From Gordonia hongkongensis (GTDB taxonomy: Bacteria > Actinomycetota > Actinomycetes > Mycobacteriales > Mycobacteriaceae), in NCBI RefSeq assembly GCF_023078355.1, contig NZ_CP095552.1, positions 3,162,001 through 3,226,000 on the forward strand: a DNA stretch of 64,000 nucleotides, read 5' to 3'. The notes beneath the pieces were generated by a model. The model was not told the origin of the DNA. It worked only from the letters and a program-made list of their open reading frames with translations, and did no database searches. How positions within the stretch are numbered: the first letter of the stretch is position 1; every line of letters begins with the position of its first letter. The translations under genes were made by a program, and so were the position numbers. This document shows positions 45,807 through 55,104 of the stretch, one piece after another.

Positions 45807-46405
45807 CGACTCGCAACTATGCGCAGGACAGCAAAGCCCTGCTGCACAATTCGCTTCTCGACGGACTGCACGACCTGCTGCTGGACCGGGACTGGGCGGC
45901 GGTGCGCATGTCCGATGTCGCCGCCGCGACGGGGGTCAGCCGCCAGACCGTCTACAACGAGTTCGGCTCCCGTTACGGCCTCGCGCAGGGCTACGCGGTG
46001 CGGTTGGCGGGCCGTTTCGCCGGCCATGTCGCAGATTCCTTGGCGAGTTCCGTCGACGACGTCACCGAGGCCCTGCACAAGGGTTTCGGTGAATTCTTCG
46101 CCGGAGTCGCCACCGACCCGCTGATCGCCTCGCTGCTGTCCGGCGAGGCCAAACCCGATCTGATGAAGCTGATCACCACCGATGCGGCACCGATCATCAC
46201 CACGGCCGCCGACCGGCTGGCCGAGGCCTTCCGCGAGTCCGAGTGGCTGTCGATGCCGGAGTCCGACGTCGTGCGGATCTCGCGCGCGATCACCAGGATG
46301 GCGCTGAGTTACATCGCGATGCCCCCGGAGGGCGATCGCGACGTCGCTTCCGACCTCGCCGAGGTCATCGCCCCCGCCATCGAGGCGGCCCGCACGCGGA
46401 TGTGA
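45803..46405 (+). CDS. alkU: TetR-family regulator of the alk operon
   Basis: The 200-residue protein has an N-terminal TetR helix-turn-helix (MSDVAAATGVSRQTVYNEFGSRYGL, residues about 36-60) and a helical ligand-binding domain. The last gene of alkB-rubA-rubA-rubB operons in Gordonia and Rhodococcus is a TetR protein called AlkU, which fits here. The likely target is the inverted repeat at 42843 before alkB, giving autoregulation. It starts in an ATGA overlap with rubB and ends 2 bases from the convergent phospholipase gene. Confidence 0.9.
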   Translation: MTTRNYAQDSKALLHNSLLDGLHDLLLDRDWAAVRMSDVAAATGVSRQTVYNEFGSRYGLAQGYAVRLAGRFAGHVADSLASSVDDVTEALHKGFGEFFAGVATDPLIASLLSGEAKPDLMKLITTDAAPIITTAADRLAEAFRESEWLSMPESDVVRISRAITRMALSYIAMPPEGDRDVASDLAEVIAPAIEAARTRM

Positions 46406-46407
46406 CG

Positions 46408-47892
46408 TCAGCGCCGCAGCAGGTTCCGCGTGCCTCGACGGATCACCGCGCGGTAGATGCGGTCGATCGTGCCGATCCGCGCGTCCTCCGGGTCCACGAG
46501 TTCGTTCTCCGCGATGACAGACTCCTCGCCGTCGATCGTCTCGTGATCGAATGCCTCGAGTGTCCGGCCCGGGCCGGTCAACCGATCGACCGCCCCGACG
46601 AGTGAGTTCTCCTGTGCCACAGTATCGTCGAACACCTCGTGGTCGACGCCCAGATGCTCGGACAACAACCGCGTGCGCATGGACAGGATCGTCTCGCGCA
46701 GGTCCCCGTCGGCAGGGTCGTTCGGATCGGCCTCGATGGCGACGTCACACTCGCTGTCGAATCCGAGCGACCGGTTGTTGAGGTTCGAGGATCCGATGCG
46801 CAGGAGGACGTCGTCGACGATGAGCACCTTGGCGTGCACGTAGATCGGGTCCCCCTCGGCCGTCACGGGGTAGAAGGCGCGGAATCTGTCGTACTTGTCG
46901 GCGCGCCACAGGAGTTGCAGCAATTTGTGCCGCGCACCGTCCATGGCGAGCCGTTCCACCGGACTGTCCGCATGCCTCGGCAGCACCAGGACGATCTCGG
47001 GCCCGTCGGGCTCGGCGAGTCGTTCCGCCAGCGCGTCCGCGACCTCGCGCGCCGCCAGGTACTGGCTCTCGATGTAGATCGTGCGGCGGGCCGCGGCGAA
47101 GGCCGCACGGTACAGGCGCCGGATCTCCTCGACCTGGGGCCGGTCGTCGTACTGCGGAATCGTCCGGGCCACCGCGACGTCGCAGTCGGTGAACGTGACG
47201 TCGAGATCCGTCGGCCAGATGTCGGGGCCGTCGGTGTCGACGAGGGGTTTGAGGCTCTCGCCGGTGGCGGCCTCCCACCGGTCGAGCGCGACAGACGCGA
47301 CCACGCGCGCGGCGTCGCCGTCGAGGGCGACCGTGACGTCATGCCAGGGCCCATGCGGCCGGTCATCGGGATCCCGGCGAAACTCGTTGTGCGACAGATG
47401 TTCCGAAGTGTCCCACCGGTTCACCGTCATGTCGATGCCGCCACAGAACGCGAACTGGTCGTCGATCACCGCGATCTTCTGATGATGCGCGGCGGAGACG
47501 GGGTGGGCGGCGTCGATCCGGTAGTGCAGACGACGGCCGGTGAGCAGATCCTGGACGAAGGGCGGCGCGACTCCGCGCAGGATTCCGGTGAACGCGCCGG
47601 TGCTCCAGCGCAGGACGTGGATCTCCAGTTCCGGACGGTTGTCGATGAGCCACCTCAGGAAGTCACCGAGCACGTCGGGGACCTCGTCGTCGGCGGTCCG
47701 CGGATCGAGCCGGATCCGGGTGTCCACGTCCCAACCGATGAGGACGATGCGGCGCCGGGCCTGCAGCAACGCCGACTTCGCGTGCAGGAAGTAGTCCGCC
47801 GCGTCGACGATGCATGCGACGCGGTCGGCGGTCGCGATCTCCCGGCACGTGTCCCCGGCACGCAGGATCGGCTCGTGATCTGACTCGTCCAC
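46408..47892 (-). CDS. Phospholipase D-family protein
   Basis: The 494-residue protein has two HKD catalytic motifs: HHQKIAVIDDQFAFCGGID near residue 140 and HAKVLIVDDVLLRIGSSNLNNRS near 365, each with HxKxxxxD followed by a GG/GS loop, the pair needed to form one active site. Substrates in this family are phospholipids or cardiolipin precursors. No signal peptide or membrane segment is evident, so the site of action is uncertain. The GTG at 47892 is chosen because AAGGAG lies 9-14 bases before it; the longer open frame to 47937 has no such site. Confidence 0.9.
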   Translation of the reverse strand: MDESDHEPILRAGDTCREIATADRVACIVDAADYFLHAKSALLQARRRIVLIGWDVDTRIRLDPRTADDEVPDVLGDFLRWLIDNRPELEIHVLRWSTGAFTGILRGVAPPFVQDLLTGRRLHYRIDAAHPVSAAHHQKIAVIDDQFAFCGGIDMTVNRWDTSEHLSHNEFRRDPDDRPHGPWHDVTVALDGDAARVVASVALDRWEAATGESLKPLVDTDGPDIWPTDLDVTFTDCDVAVARTIPQYDDRPQVEEIRRLYRAAFAAARRTIYIESQYLAAREVADALAERLAEPDGPEIVLVLPRHADSPVERLAMDGARHKLLQLLWRADKYDRFRAFYPVTAEGDPIYVHAKVLIVDDVLLRIGSSNLNNRSLGFDSECDVAIEADPNDPADGDLRETILSMRTRLLSEHLGVDHEVFDDTVAQENSLVGAVDRLTGPGRTLEAFDHETIDGEESVIAENELVDPEDARIGTIDRIYRAVIRRGTRNLLRR

Positions 47893-48021
47893 CGCGTTCG
47901 CTCCTTGAATCGCCTTGGCCCCCCGACCGGCGCCCATTGTGCCAAGCGCGCATGTCGCCCGCGCGGGCGAGGCGCCGGGCGAACGTCGGCGGGGACGAGG
48001 AACGAGGCGCGGCCACGGACG

Positions 48022-48677
48022 ATGCCTACACTCGTCGAGGTGAGCGCCGACACGACTGCCGACCGACCCGCAGACGGTGCGGGCATGCGCCCGGTGCGTC
48101 GACGCGGTCGGCGGACGGTGATCGCCGCGGCGCTGGTCGTGATCGTCGTCGCGGGCGTCGGTCTCGTCGCATGGCGGGCCGTACCCGAACGGTGGTTACC
48201 TGGGACACCGCCGAGTTCCCGCAGATCGACGCCGCGGAACTCACGCCGGCCCAGCGACGCGTCGTCGAGGCGGTGCGCCACGAACACACCGCTCAGCGTC
48301 CCGGGACGTTCTACTCCGAGGGCGTCGACGAACCGTGGTGCGCGAACTTCGTGAGCTGGATCATGCGGACGGCCGGCAATCCGCTGGTAAATCCCCACTC
48401 CGGTCACTGGCGCATCCCCGGGGTGTACACGCTGCAGGAATACTACGAGGCCGCCGGTCGGTTCGACGCGGTCGGCGAGCAACCGCCCCGAGTGGGCGAC
48501 GTCGTGCTCTACGACCGGTCGTCGGGATTCGGACAGCACACCAACATCGTCGTCGCAGTCGATGGTGAGTCCGCCGTCACCGTGGGGGGCAACGAGATGG
48601 GCCGCATCCGGGTGCATTCGCTGGACTGGCGCTCCGACGGCGGTGTCGTCGGATTCGGCCGCGGATTGCCGGGGTGA
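48022..48677 (+). pseudogene. Membrane-anchored CHAP-domain protein, frameshifted
   Basis: The N-terminal 60 codons, from ATG 48022, encode a basic stretch and one membrane anchor (RRTVIAAALVVIVVAGVGLVAWR). The following CHAP/amidase-like domain is in another frame: DTAEFPQIDAAELTPAQ, the catalytic Cys in WCANFVSWIM, the His in GQHTNIVVAV and VGGNEMG. One base added to the GGG at 48211-48213 would join the two into about 218 residues. CHAP enzymes cleave peptidoglycan cross-bridges; related actinobacterial exported forms are common. This single-base lesion could be a sequence error. The end overlaps the next gene's GTG. Confidence 0.8.
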
Positions 48678-49315
48678 CGATGACAGACTTCACCGGGTTC
48701 CCGGAGGCCGCCCTCGACTTCTACGACGATCTGGAGATCGACAACTCCAAGGTGTTCTGGGAGGCCCACAAGGCCACCTACCGTGCCGCGGTGGCCGAAC
48801 CCATCCGCGCCCTGACCGACGCGCTGGCCGACGAGTTCGGCCCGGCCAAGATCTTCCGACCGCACCGCGATGTCCGGTTCTCGAAGGACAAAGCGCCGTA
48901 CAAGACCCATCAGGGCGCGTTCGTCGCCGTGGCCCCGGCCACCGGGTACTACGTGCAGATCGGCGCACCGGGTGTTCGCGTCGGCGCGGGCTTCTACGAG
49001 GCCACCCCGGCCCGGCTCGCCGAGATTCGGAAGTCCATCGACCACGACCGCAGCGGACCCAAGCTCGAGAGCCTGCTCCGGCGGCTCACGGGGGACGGCT
49101 GGGAGATCGCCGGGGACCGGCTGAAGACCGCACCTCGCGTGTACGACGTCGCCCACCCGCGAATCGAACTGCTCCGCCACCGATCGCTGTCGGTGGGTCG
49201 GGACTACGGATTCGACGAGATCATCCATTCCGCGGAACTCGTCGATCGGGTGCGGCGGGACTGGCGGGCGACGGTCCCGTTCGTCGAGTGGATCGCGGCC
49301 CGCACCGGTAGCTGA
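48674..49315 (+). CDS. DUF2461-family protein
   Basis: The 213-residue cytosolic protein has the DUF2461 (TIGR02453) pattern: FPEAALDFYDDLEIDNSKVFWEAHK at the start, FRPHRDVRFSKDKAPYKTHQGAF in the middle, and GAGFYEATPARLAEIRKSID. No function is established for the family to my knowledge. GTG 48674 overlaps the CHAP stop (GTGA); an ATG two codons later is also possible. Confidence 0.9.
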   Translation: MTMTDFTGFPEAALDFYDDLEIDNSKVFWEAHKATYRAAVAEPIRALTDALADEFGPAKIFRPHRDVRFSKDKAPYKTHQGAFVAVAPATGYYVQIGAPGVRVGAGFYEATPARLAEIRKSIDHDRSGPKLESLLRRLTGDGWEIAGDRLKTAPRVYDVAHPRIELLRHRSLSVGRDYGFDEIIHSAELVDRVRRDWRATVPFVEWIAARTGS

Positions 49316-49508
49316 GAGCCCGCACCGACCGGTTCGCGCGCCACATGGAAACGATCAGACGGCGACTTCGACGGTTGGCGCGCGCGTGCAACGGGAGGCG
49401 GGTGATACTGGTCGCCGACCGCGTCCGAGATCCGAGGACGATCACAGGCACCCGGGTGGACCTCCGATGACGATCCGAGTTTGTGACCCCGATGCCCGAG
49501 GAGCACCG

Positions 49509-50906
49509 ATGACCGACACCGTCCACTACGGGCACATCTTCCATCTCGCCGGCAGTCCCGCGATCACCGAGGCGGTGGACGCGCTGGTATCGATACCCGA
49601 CGGAGCTCTGGTGGTCGGCGACGACGGCACGATCAAGTTCGCCGGCGAGAGATCCGAGCTCCCTTCCGAATTCGCGAGCGCGGAGGCGCACGAGCACCCG
49701 AGCGGGTATCTCATCCCGGGCTTCGTCGACACCCACATCCACTTCCCGCAGACCTACGCCGGCGACTCCTACGGCGGCGGGCAACTGCTCGAATGGCTCA
49801 ATCTGTGCATCTTCCCGTCCGAATCCAAGTTCGCCGACCACGAATTCGCCCAGGCCGCCGCGGTCGAGTTCACCAGGCGACGGGTCGCCGCGGGTACGAC
49901 GGCGATGATGGTGTTCGGTTCCGCCTTCCCCCACGCCCAGGATTCCCTGTTCACCGAGACCCAGAAGGCCGGGCTGCGTATCGTGGCCGGCCGCGGCATC
50001 CAGACCGTCGGCGGTGACACCGCCAAGCCGCTGCTGACCTCGGAGGAGGAGGCGATCCGCCTCACCCGGGCCGAGATCGACAAGTGGCATGCCGCCGACA
50101 CCGGCGACTACCGGACGGCGCTGCTCCACGTCGCGATCGTCCCGCGGTTCTCTCTCTCGGTGACCACCGAGACGCTGAAGAACCTCGGTGACCTCTACGA
50201 CGAATACCGCGAGCAGGGCGTCTACGTCCACAGCCACCTCAACGAGAACAACCGTCCCGGCACCGGAGAGGTGGACACCACCAAGGAGGTCTACCAGGTC
50301 GACTCCTACCTCGACACCTATGACGGGAAGTTCCTGCCCGGATCGCAGGTCGGCGGCAAGAGCCTGCTCGGTCCGCGGACCATCCTCGCGCACTGCGTGC
50401 ACTGCCAGGACGCCGAACTCGCGCGCATGGCCGAAACCGGTACCTCGATCTCGCATTGTCCGGTGTCTCAGTTGTTCCTCGGATCCGGCACGATGCCGTG
50501 GAAGCGCACCGTGGCGGCGGGTGTGAACATCTCCGCCGGAACCGATTTCGGCGGCGGCGACGAATGGCTCGTCCCGCGCGTACTCGGAGATGCCTTCAAA
50601 CAGCACATCACCGAGCCCGGAGACGCCGGGGTGTCGATGCACCCTGCCGAGATGCTGTTCATCGGGACCGTCGGCGGGGCCCGGGCACTCGACATGGAGA
50701 ACCGTTTCGGCAACTTCGATGAGGGCAAGGAAGCCGACTTCCTGGTCATCGAACCCGTGGACGCCCTGAAGTCCACGCTGGAGAACGCCGTCCGGTCCGA
50801 CGATGCCGATCTCGCCCGCGACCAGACCCTGTTCGGCCTGCTGATGGGCCTGCGCGAGTCGTCCATCGCCGAGGTCTACGTCCAGGGGCGTCGGGTCACC
50901 GTCTGA
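49509..50906 (+). CDS. guaD: Guanine deaminase
   Basis: The 465-residue amidohydrolase converts guanine to xanthine in purine salvage or degradation. Zinc ligands and catalytic residues are in PGFVDTHIHFPQTYAG (HxH), HSHLNENNRPG, ILAHCVHCQDAELARM and GTDFGGGDEWLV. LEWLNLCIFPSESKFAD is typical of this enzyme. The ATG at 49509 is chosen because GAGGAG lies 6 bases ahead; ATG 49467 is in frame but with a poorer site. It is followed 10 bases later by the monooxygenase-like membrane protein. Confidence 0.93.
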   Translation: MTDTVHYGHIFHLAGSPAITEAVDALVSIPDGALVVGDDGTIKFAGERSELPSEFASAEAHEHPSGYLIPGFVDTHIHFPQTYAGDSYGGGQLLEWLNLCIFPSESKFADHEFAQAAAVEFTRRRVAAGTTAMMVFGSAFPHAQDSLFTETQKAGLRIVAGRGIQTVGGDTAKPLLTSEEEAIRLTRAEIDKWHAADTGDYRTALLHVAIVPRFSLSVTTETLKNLGDLYDEYREQGVYVHSHLNENNRPGTGEVDTTKEVYQVDSYLDTYDGKFLPGSQVGGKSLLGPRTILAHCVHCQDAELARMAETGTSISHCPVSQLFLGSGTMPWKRTVAAGVNISAGTDFGGGDEWLVPRVLGDAFKQHITEPGDAGVSMHPAEMLFIGTVGGARALDMENRFGNFDEGKEADFLVIEPVDALKSTLENAVRSDDADLARDQTLFGLLMGLRESSIAEVYVQGRRVTV

Positions 50907-50916
50907 CCGGCAGCCC

Positions 50917-51918
50917 ATGAATCGGCGACCCGAGGACACGACGATCGTCACCACCCACGACGCCACAGGCACCGCGATCATCGCGGTGTCGGTCTTCCAC
51001 GCCGGCGACACCGGCGATTTCGCGGAGTGGGCCGCGACACTCGCCGCGTCGGCCACCGACTCCGACGGCTGTCTGGGTGTCGCGATCTCGGCGGTGACCG
51101 ACGGACATTTCGACCCGGCGGTCGCCACCACCTTCGTCGACGAGGACGCCCTGGACCGTTGGCTCGACAGCTCGGGTCACCGCGCGGCGCTCGATGCCGG
51201 ACGAGCGCGCGGTTGGCTACCGGCGACGCCCGTGCTCGAACTCGTCGACGGGCGGTCGCCCCCGCCCGGTGTCGGCGCGTTCCGGCACGACATCGTCACC
51301 GGAGCGGTGCCCGAATTCATTGCGGCACAACACGTGTTGACCAACTCGGCGAGCGAGTTCGGCGGTTACGAGGGCACCGCGCTGTTCGTCGATGCGCAGC
51401 AGGAGACATCGCTGTCGGTGTTGCGGTTCCGCACGGACCGTCAGCTGGCGTCCTGGGTCTCGTCGAGCCGACGCAGCGAAGCGCTCGCCGGGCTGCGTTC
51501 GAGCCTGACCCATGATTTCGAGACGATGGCCAGCACGACGGCCTTCGGCACCACGGTGCGCACCGATCGCGGCCGGATTCTGCAGACACCGAATTGGAAG
51601 TCGGCGATGATGGTGCTGCTGGTCCTGTACCCGACCGTGATGACCCTCTCCAGGTTCCTCGGCCCGACACTCGATCGTCTCGGTGCGGAGCCGTGGCTGG
51701 CACTGTGGCTGAGCCAGGTGGTCAGCGTCTCGCTCATGCAGTGGTGGCTGATGCCATGGGCCTCACGCCCGTTCCGGCGGTGGCTCGATCCGGTCGACGG
51801 AAGCAACTGGCGGAGCAACATCGCGGGAGCGGCTACGGTCCTGCTCCTCTACCTCCTGTGTCTGACGGTGTTCGCCAACGTGACGTGGCTCCAGTTCTGG
51901 GACTACGCCGACGCCTGA
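50917..51918 (+). CDS. Membrane protein with two antibiotic-biosynthesis-monooxygenase-like domains
   Basis: The 333-residue protein appears to contain two tandem ferredoxin-like ABM domains (residues about 20-105 and 120-205; AIIAVSVFHAGDTGDFAEWA and VPEFIAAQHVLTNSASEFGGYEG). About three membrane segments follow (MMVLLVLYPTVMTLSRFLG, LWLSQVVSVSLMQWWLMPW, IAGAATVLLLYLLCLTVF). Soluble ABM proteins are dimers; here a fusion may supply both halves in one chain, anchored by its C-terminus. The function is unknown. It starts 10 bases after guaD. Confidence 0.8.
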   Translation: MNRRPEDTTIVTTHDATGTAIIAVSVFHAGDTGDFAEWAATLAASATDSDGCLGVAISAVTDGHFDPAVATTFVDEDALDRWLDSSGHRAALDAGRARGWLPATPVLELVDGRSPPPGVGAFRHDIVTGAVPEFIAAQHVLTNSASEFGGYEGTALFVDAQQETSLSVLRFRTDRQLASWVSSSRRSEALAGLRSSLTHDFETMASTTAFGTTVRTDRGRILQTPNWKSAMMVLLVLYPTVMTLSRFLGPTLDRLGAEPWLALWLSQVVSVSLMQWWLMPWASRPFRRWLDPVDGSNWRSNIAGAATVLLLYLLCLTVFANVTWLQFWDYADA

Positions 51919-51925
51919 TCTCGGC

Positions 51926-52333
51926 TCACCCCACGATCCCGTCGACGTACAGCCAGCGGCCGTTCGCTCGAAGGAAGCGACTGCGCTCGTGCAGCGATCC
52001 ACGCTCCGCACCTCGCCGATAGTGGGCCGTGAACGTGACCTCTCCCTCGACCTCGAACAGTGAACCGCCACTACTCGACTCGATGTCGAGGCGGTACCAA
52101 CTCATCGACTCGTCCAGATCGAGTGCGGCGGGGCGGGTGTCGGGATGCCAGCTCGCGAGCAGATGATTCCGATCGCCGAGCGCGAAAGCGGTGAAACGCG
52201 AACGCATCAACGTCTCTGCGGTCGGCGCGGCCCGCTCACCGGCGAGAACGGGACCGCAGCAGTCGCCGAGCGACGAGCCGGACGTGCACGGGCATCTCTC
52301 GGGGACGTCCCGCATTTCCGAACCGCGTTTCAC
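51926..52333 (-). CDS. YchJ/UPF0225-family SEC-C motif protein
   Basis: The 135-residue protein has an N-terminal SEC-C zinc motif (CPCTSGSSLGDCCGPVLAG). The YchJ domain follows (LMRSRFTAFALGDRNHLLASWHPDTRP, FTAHYRRGAERGSLHERSRF, ending GRWLYVDG). The family is conserved without assigned activity. It is convergent with the ABM-domain membrane gene, 7 bases between stops. Confidence 0.9.
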   Translation of the reverse strand: MKRGSEMRDVPERCPCTSGSSLGDCCGPVLAGERAAPTAETLMRSRFTAFALGDRNHLLASWHPDTRPAALDLDESMSWYRLDIESSSGGSLFEVEGEVTFTAHYRRGAERGSLHERSRFLRANGRWLYVDGIVG

Positions 52334-52428
52334 CCCTCGATCGTAGGGTAGACAGGAGTGGCGGCCCGCCCGGGCGGCGGACCCACCGCGGACTATGCCC
52401 TGATGTTCTCACGATTGGAGCGATTACC

Positions 52429-52656
52429 TTGTCGGACAATGTGTATCGAGTCATCGAAGTGGTCGGATCGTCATCGACCGGCACCGACGACGCCATTCGT
52501 AACGCGATCGCGCGTGCCTCGCAGACCGTCAAGCATCTCGATTGGTTCGAGGTCACCGAGACCCGCGGCCACATCGAGGAAGGTCAGATCGCGCACTTCC
52601 AGGTCACGCTGAAGATCGGTTTCACGCTCGAGTCCTCTGCCGACGCGGCACAGTGA
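52429..52656 (+). CDS. Dodecin (flavin-binding)
   Basis: The 75-residue protein forms dodecameric shells that store or quench flavins. The family pattern is complete: VYRVIEVVGSSSTGTDDAI, the flavin-stacking Trp in HLDWFEVTETRGHI, and HFQVTLKIGFTLE at the C-terminus. It starts at TTG 52429 with GGAG 8 bases before it. Length is close to the usual 68-71. It is single and close to no enzyme using it. Confidence 0.92.
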   Translation: MSDNVYRVIEVVGSSSTGTDDAIRNAIARASQTVKHLDWFEVTETRGHIEEGQIAHFQVTLKIGFTLESSADAAQ

Positions 52657-52819
52657 CCCGCGACCTCACCGCCGTGAGTTCGCGGCGGTGAGGAACGCAC
52701 CGATCTCGGCCCCGACGGTGCGAGGAGACGCCCGCGTTCGGCATGCGCCCGGTCGGGTCCGAACCTAGACTTCGGGGGATCATGACGCGCACTCAGCTCC
52801 TCCCCGGCCGGTCGATCCG

Positions 52820-54229
52820 ATGAAGTACACACAGACGATCGCCGGCACCACCTATGGGTTCGACGGCCTCGTCGAACTCATGGCGAAGGCCACCCCACGC
52901 CGATCCGGCGATGAACTGGCCGGTTGCGCCGCCGACTCCGACGCCGAACGTGCCGCGGCCGCATGGCAACTCGCCGATGTGCCACTGAGCCGATTTCTCG
53001 ACGAGCCGCTGGTGCCGTACGAGTCCGACGAGGTGACCCGACTGATCGTCGACACCCATGACCGGACCGCGTTCGCCGAGATCGCCGACCTGACCGTCGG
53101 CGGGTTCCGGGACTGGCTGCTGGAGATCGCCACCCGATCCGATGCCGGTGAACGTCTCGCCCGCGTCGGCCCCGGACTGACCCCCGAGATGGTGGCCGCC
53201 GCGTCGAAGATCATGAGGAACCAGGACCTGATCCTGGTGGCGGCGGCGACCAGGGTGACGTCCGCCTTTCGCTCGACCATCGGACTGCCCGGCCGGATCG
53301 CGACGCGCCTACAGCCCAATCACCCCACCGACGACCCACGCGGCATCGCCGCGGCGACCCTCGACGGCCTGCTCATGGGCTGCGGCGACGCGGTCATCGG
53401 GATCAACCCGGCGTCGGATTCGCCGCGGGCGACCGCCGACCTGCTCCACATGCTCGATGACATCCGGCAGCGTTTCGAGATCCCGATGCAGTCGTGCGTG
53501 CTGTCGCACGTGACGACCACGGTCGACCTCATCGAGCAGGGGGTGCCAGTCGATCTCGTGTTCCAGTCGATCGCGGGCACCGAGGGCGCCAACAAGGGGT
53601 TCGGCGTGACCCTGGACATCTTGCGCGAGGCCGACGAGGCGGGACGGTCGCTGCGCCGCGGAACCGTCGGCGACAACGTGATGTACCTGGAGACCGGTCA
53701 GGGATCGGCCCTCTCGGCCGGTGCGCATCTCGGCACCGGCGGCAAGCCGGTCGACCAGCAGACCCTGGAGACGCGGGCCTACGCGGTGGCGCGGATGCTG
53801 AAACCGTTGTTGATCAACACCGTCGTCGGCTTCATCGGACCCGAATATCTCTACGACGGGAAACAGATCATCCGCGCGGGACTCGAAGATCACTTCTGCG
53901 GCAAGCTGCTCGGGCTCCCGATGGGTGTCGACGTCTGCTACACCAATCACGCCGAGGCCGACCAGGACGACATGGACACGCTGCTCACCCTGCTCGGCGT
54001 CGCCGGCGCCGCGTTCGTCATCGCCGTGCCCGGGGCGGACGACGTGATGCTCGGTTATCAGAGCCTGTCGTTTCACGACGCCCTCTATGTCCGTGAGGCA
54101 CTCGGACTGCGGCCCGCGCCGGAGTTCGAATCCTGGCTGGCGCGACTCGGCATGACCGACGGCGCCGGTCGCATCCTGCCGGTCGATCCGGGCGAATCCC
54201 CACTCCTGCCACTGGCGTCCGGGCGATGA
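52820..54229 (+). CDS. eutB: Ethanolamine ammonia-lyase large subunit
   Basis: The 469-residue adenosylcobalamin-dependent subunit converts ethanolamine to acetaldehyde and ammonia. Recognisable parts are LARVGPGLTPEMVAAASKIMRNQDL, LQPNHPTDDPRGI, GCGDAVIGINPASDSP, and VFQSIAGTEGANKGFGV in the active-site barrel. Its length is near the usual 450-465. Overlap with eutC by four bases (ATGA) suggests coupled translation. No transporter, microcompartment genes, eut regulator or B12 riboswitch were recognised around it, so this is a minimal pair, probably for nitrogen use. Confidence 0.95.
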   Translation: MKYTQTIAGTTYGFDGLVELMAKATPRRSGDELAGCAADSDAERAAAAWQLADVPLSRFLDEPLVPYESDEVTRLIVDTHDRTAFAEIADLTVGGFRDWLLEIATRSDAGERLARVGPGLTPEMVAAASKIMRNQDLILVAAATRVTSAFRSTIGLPGRIATRLQPNHPTDDPRGIAAATLDGLLMGCGDAVIGINPASDSPRATADLLHMLDDIRQRFEIPMQSCVLSHVTTTVDLIEQGVPVDLVFQSIAGTEGANKGFGVTLDILREADEAGRSLRRGTVGDNVMYLETGQGSALSAGAHLGTGGKPVDQQTLETRAYAVARMLKPLLINTVVGFIGPEYLYDGKQIIRAGLEDHFCGKLLGLPMGVDVCYTNHAEADQDDMDTLLTLLGVAGAAFVIAVPGADDVMLGYQSLSFHDALYVREALGLRPAPEFESWLARLGMTDGAGRILPVDPGESPLLPLASGR

Positions 54230-55029
54230 CGCCGAGCCAGCCCGCACCCGCGGATGACCGATCGACCCCCGACCCCTGGACCGAGCTGCGCCGGAGCACA
54301 CAGGCCCGGATCGGACTCGGACGCGCGGGCAATTCGCTTCCGTCGCAACGGGTCCTCGAGTTCCAGTCCGCCCACGCAGTCGCCCGCGACGCCGTCCACG
54401 AGCCGCTCGACGTCGAGGATCTCACGCGCGCGATCGGCGAACTCGACCTCGATCCCCCGATCGTGGTCCGGAGTCGCGCGGCAACGCGCAGCGAGTACCT
54501 GCGCCGACCCGACCTCGGCCGGCTACCCGAAGATCTCTCGCAGCTCCCGCACGCCGACGCCGAGATCGGGATCGTGCTGGCCGACGGACTGTCACCGCGG
54601 GCCCTCACCGATCACGGCGGCGGCTTGGTCGCGGCACTGTTACGTCAATTCGACGGCCGGTACTCGATCGCGCCGCCGGTCATCGCGACCGAGGCCCGCG
54701 TCGCCCTCGGTGATCACATCGGCGAGGCGCTCGGCGTCAGCACGCTCATCGTGATCATCGGCGAGCGTCCCGGCCTCTCGGTCGCCGACAGCCTGGGCGT
54801 CTATCTCACCCACCTCCCCCGGCCGGGACGCGCCGACTCCGACCGGAACTGCATCTCGAACATCCACCCGCCCGACGGTCTGCACTACGACGTCGCCGCG
54901 CGGACGACTGCCGCGCTCATCGACGGCGCCCGGAAACTCGGACGATCCGGTGTCGCACTGAAGGACATGTCGCGCACGGACGCCCTCGCGCAGATCGACG
55001 ACGCGGAGGCACTCCCGCACGAGTCGTGA
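54226..55029 (+). CDS. eutC: Ethanolamine ammonia-lyase small subunit
   Basis: The 267-residue partner of EutB has the family phrases STQARIGLGRAGNSLPSQRVLEFQSAHAVARDAVH, ADGLSPRAL, VVIATEARVALGDHIG and LIVIIGERPGLSVADSLGVYLTH, and ends KDMSRTDALA. It completes the cobalamin site. It starts within the eutB stop (ATGA). A cluster of dispersed repeats follows. Confidence 0.95.
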   Translation: MTPSQPAPADDRSTPDPWTELRRSTQARIGLGRAGNSLPSQRVLEFQSAHAVARDAVHEPLDVEDLTRAIGELDLDPPIVVRSRAATRSEYLRRPDLGRLPEDLSQLPHADAEIGIVLADGLSPRALTDHGGGLVAALLRQFDGRYSIAPPVIATEARVALGDHIGEALGVSTLIVIIGERPGLSVADSLGVYLTHLPRPGRADSDRNCISNIHPPDGLHYDVAARTTAALIDGARKLGRSGVALKDMSRTDALAQIDDAEALPHES

Positions 55030-55039
55030 GTGCGTTTCA

Positions 55040-55070
55040 CTCCCTGAGGTGCGAGCGAAGCGAGCCTCCT
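55040..55070. repeat. Dispersed inverted-repeat element, half copy
   Basis: CTCCCTGAGGTGCGAGCGAA and GCGAGCCTCC follow directly after eutC. This is the left arm of the family alone. With the two copies downstream it fills the 386-base gap (55030-55415), in which I see no gene. Confidence 0.8.
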
Positions 55071-55104
55071 TCTGCTCGCTGATCCGAAAGGACGACACAA
55101 CCAT

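Noticed and set aside
52657..52819. Cobalamin riboswitch before eutB
   Set aside because: The 163-base interval is short and lacks a recognisable B12-box pattern.
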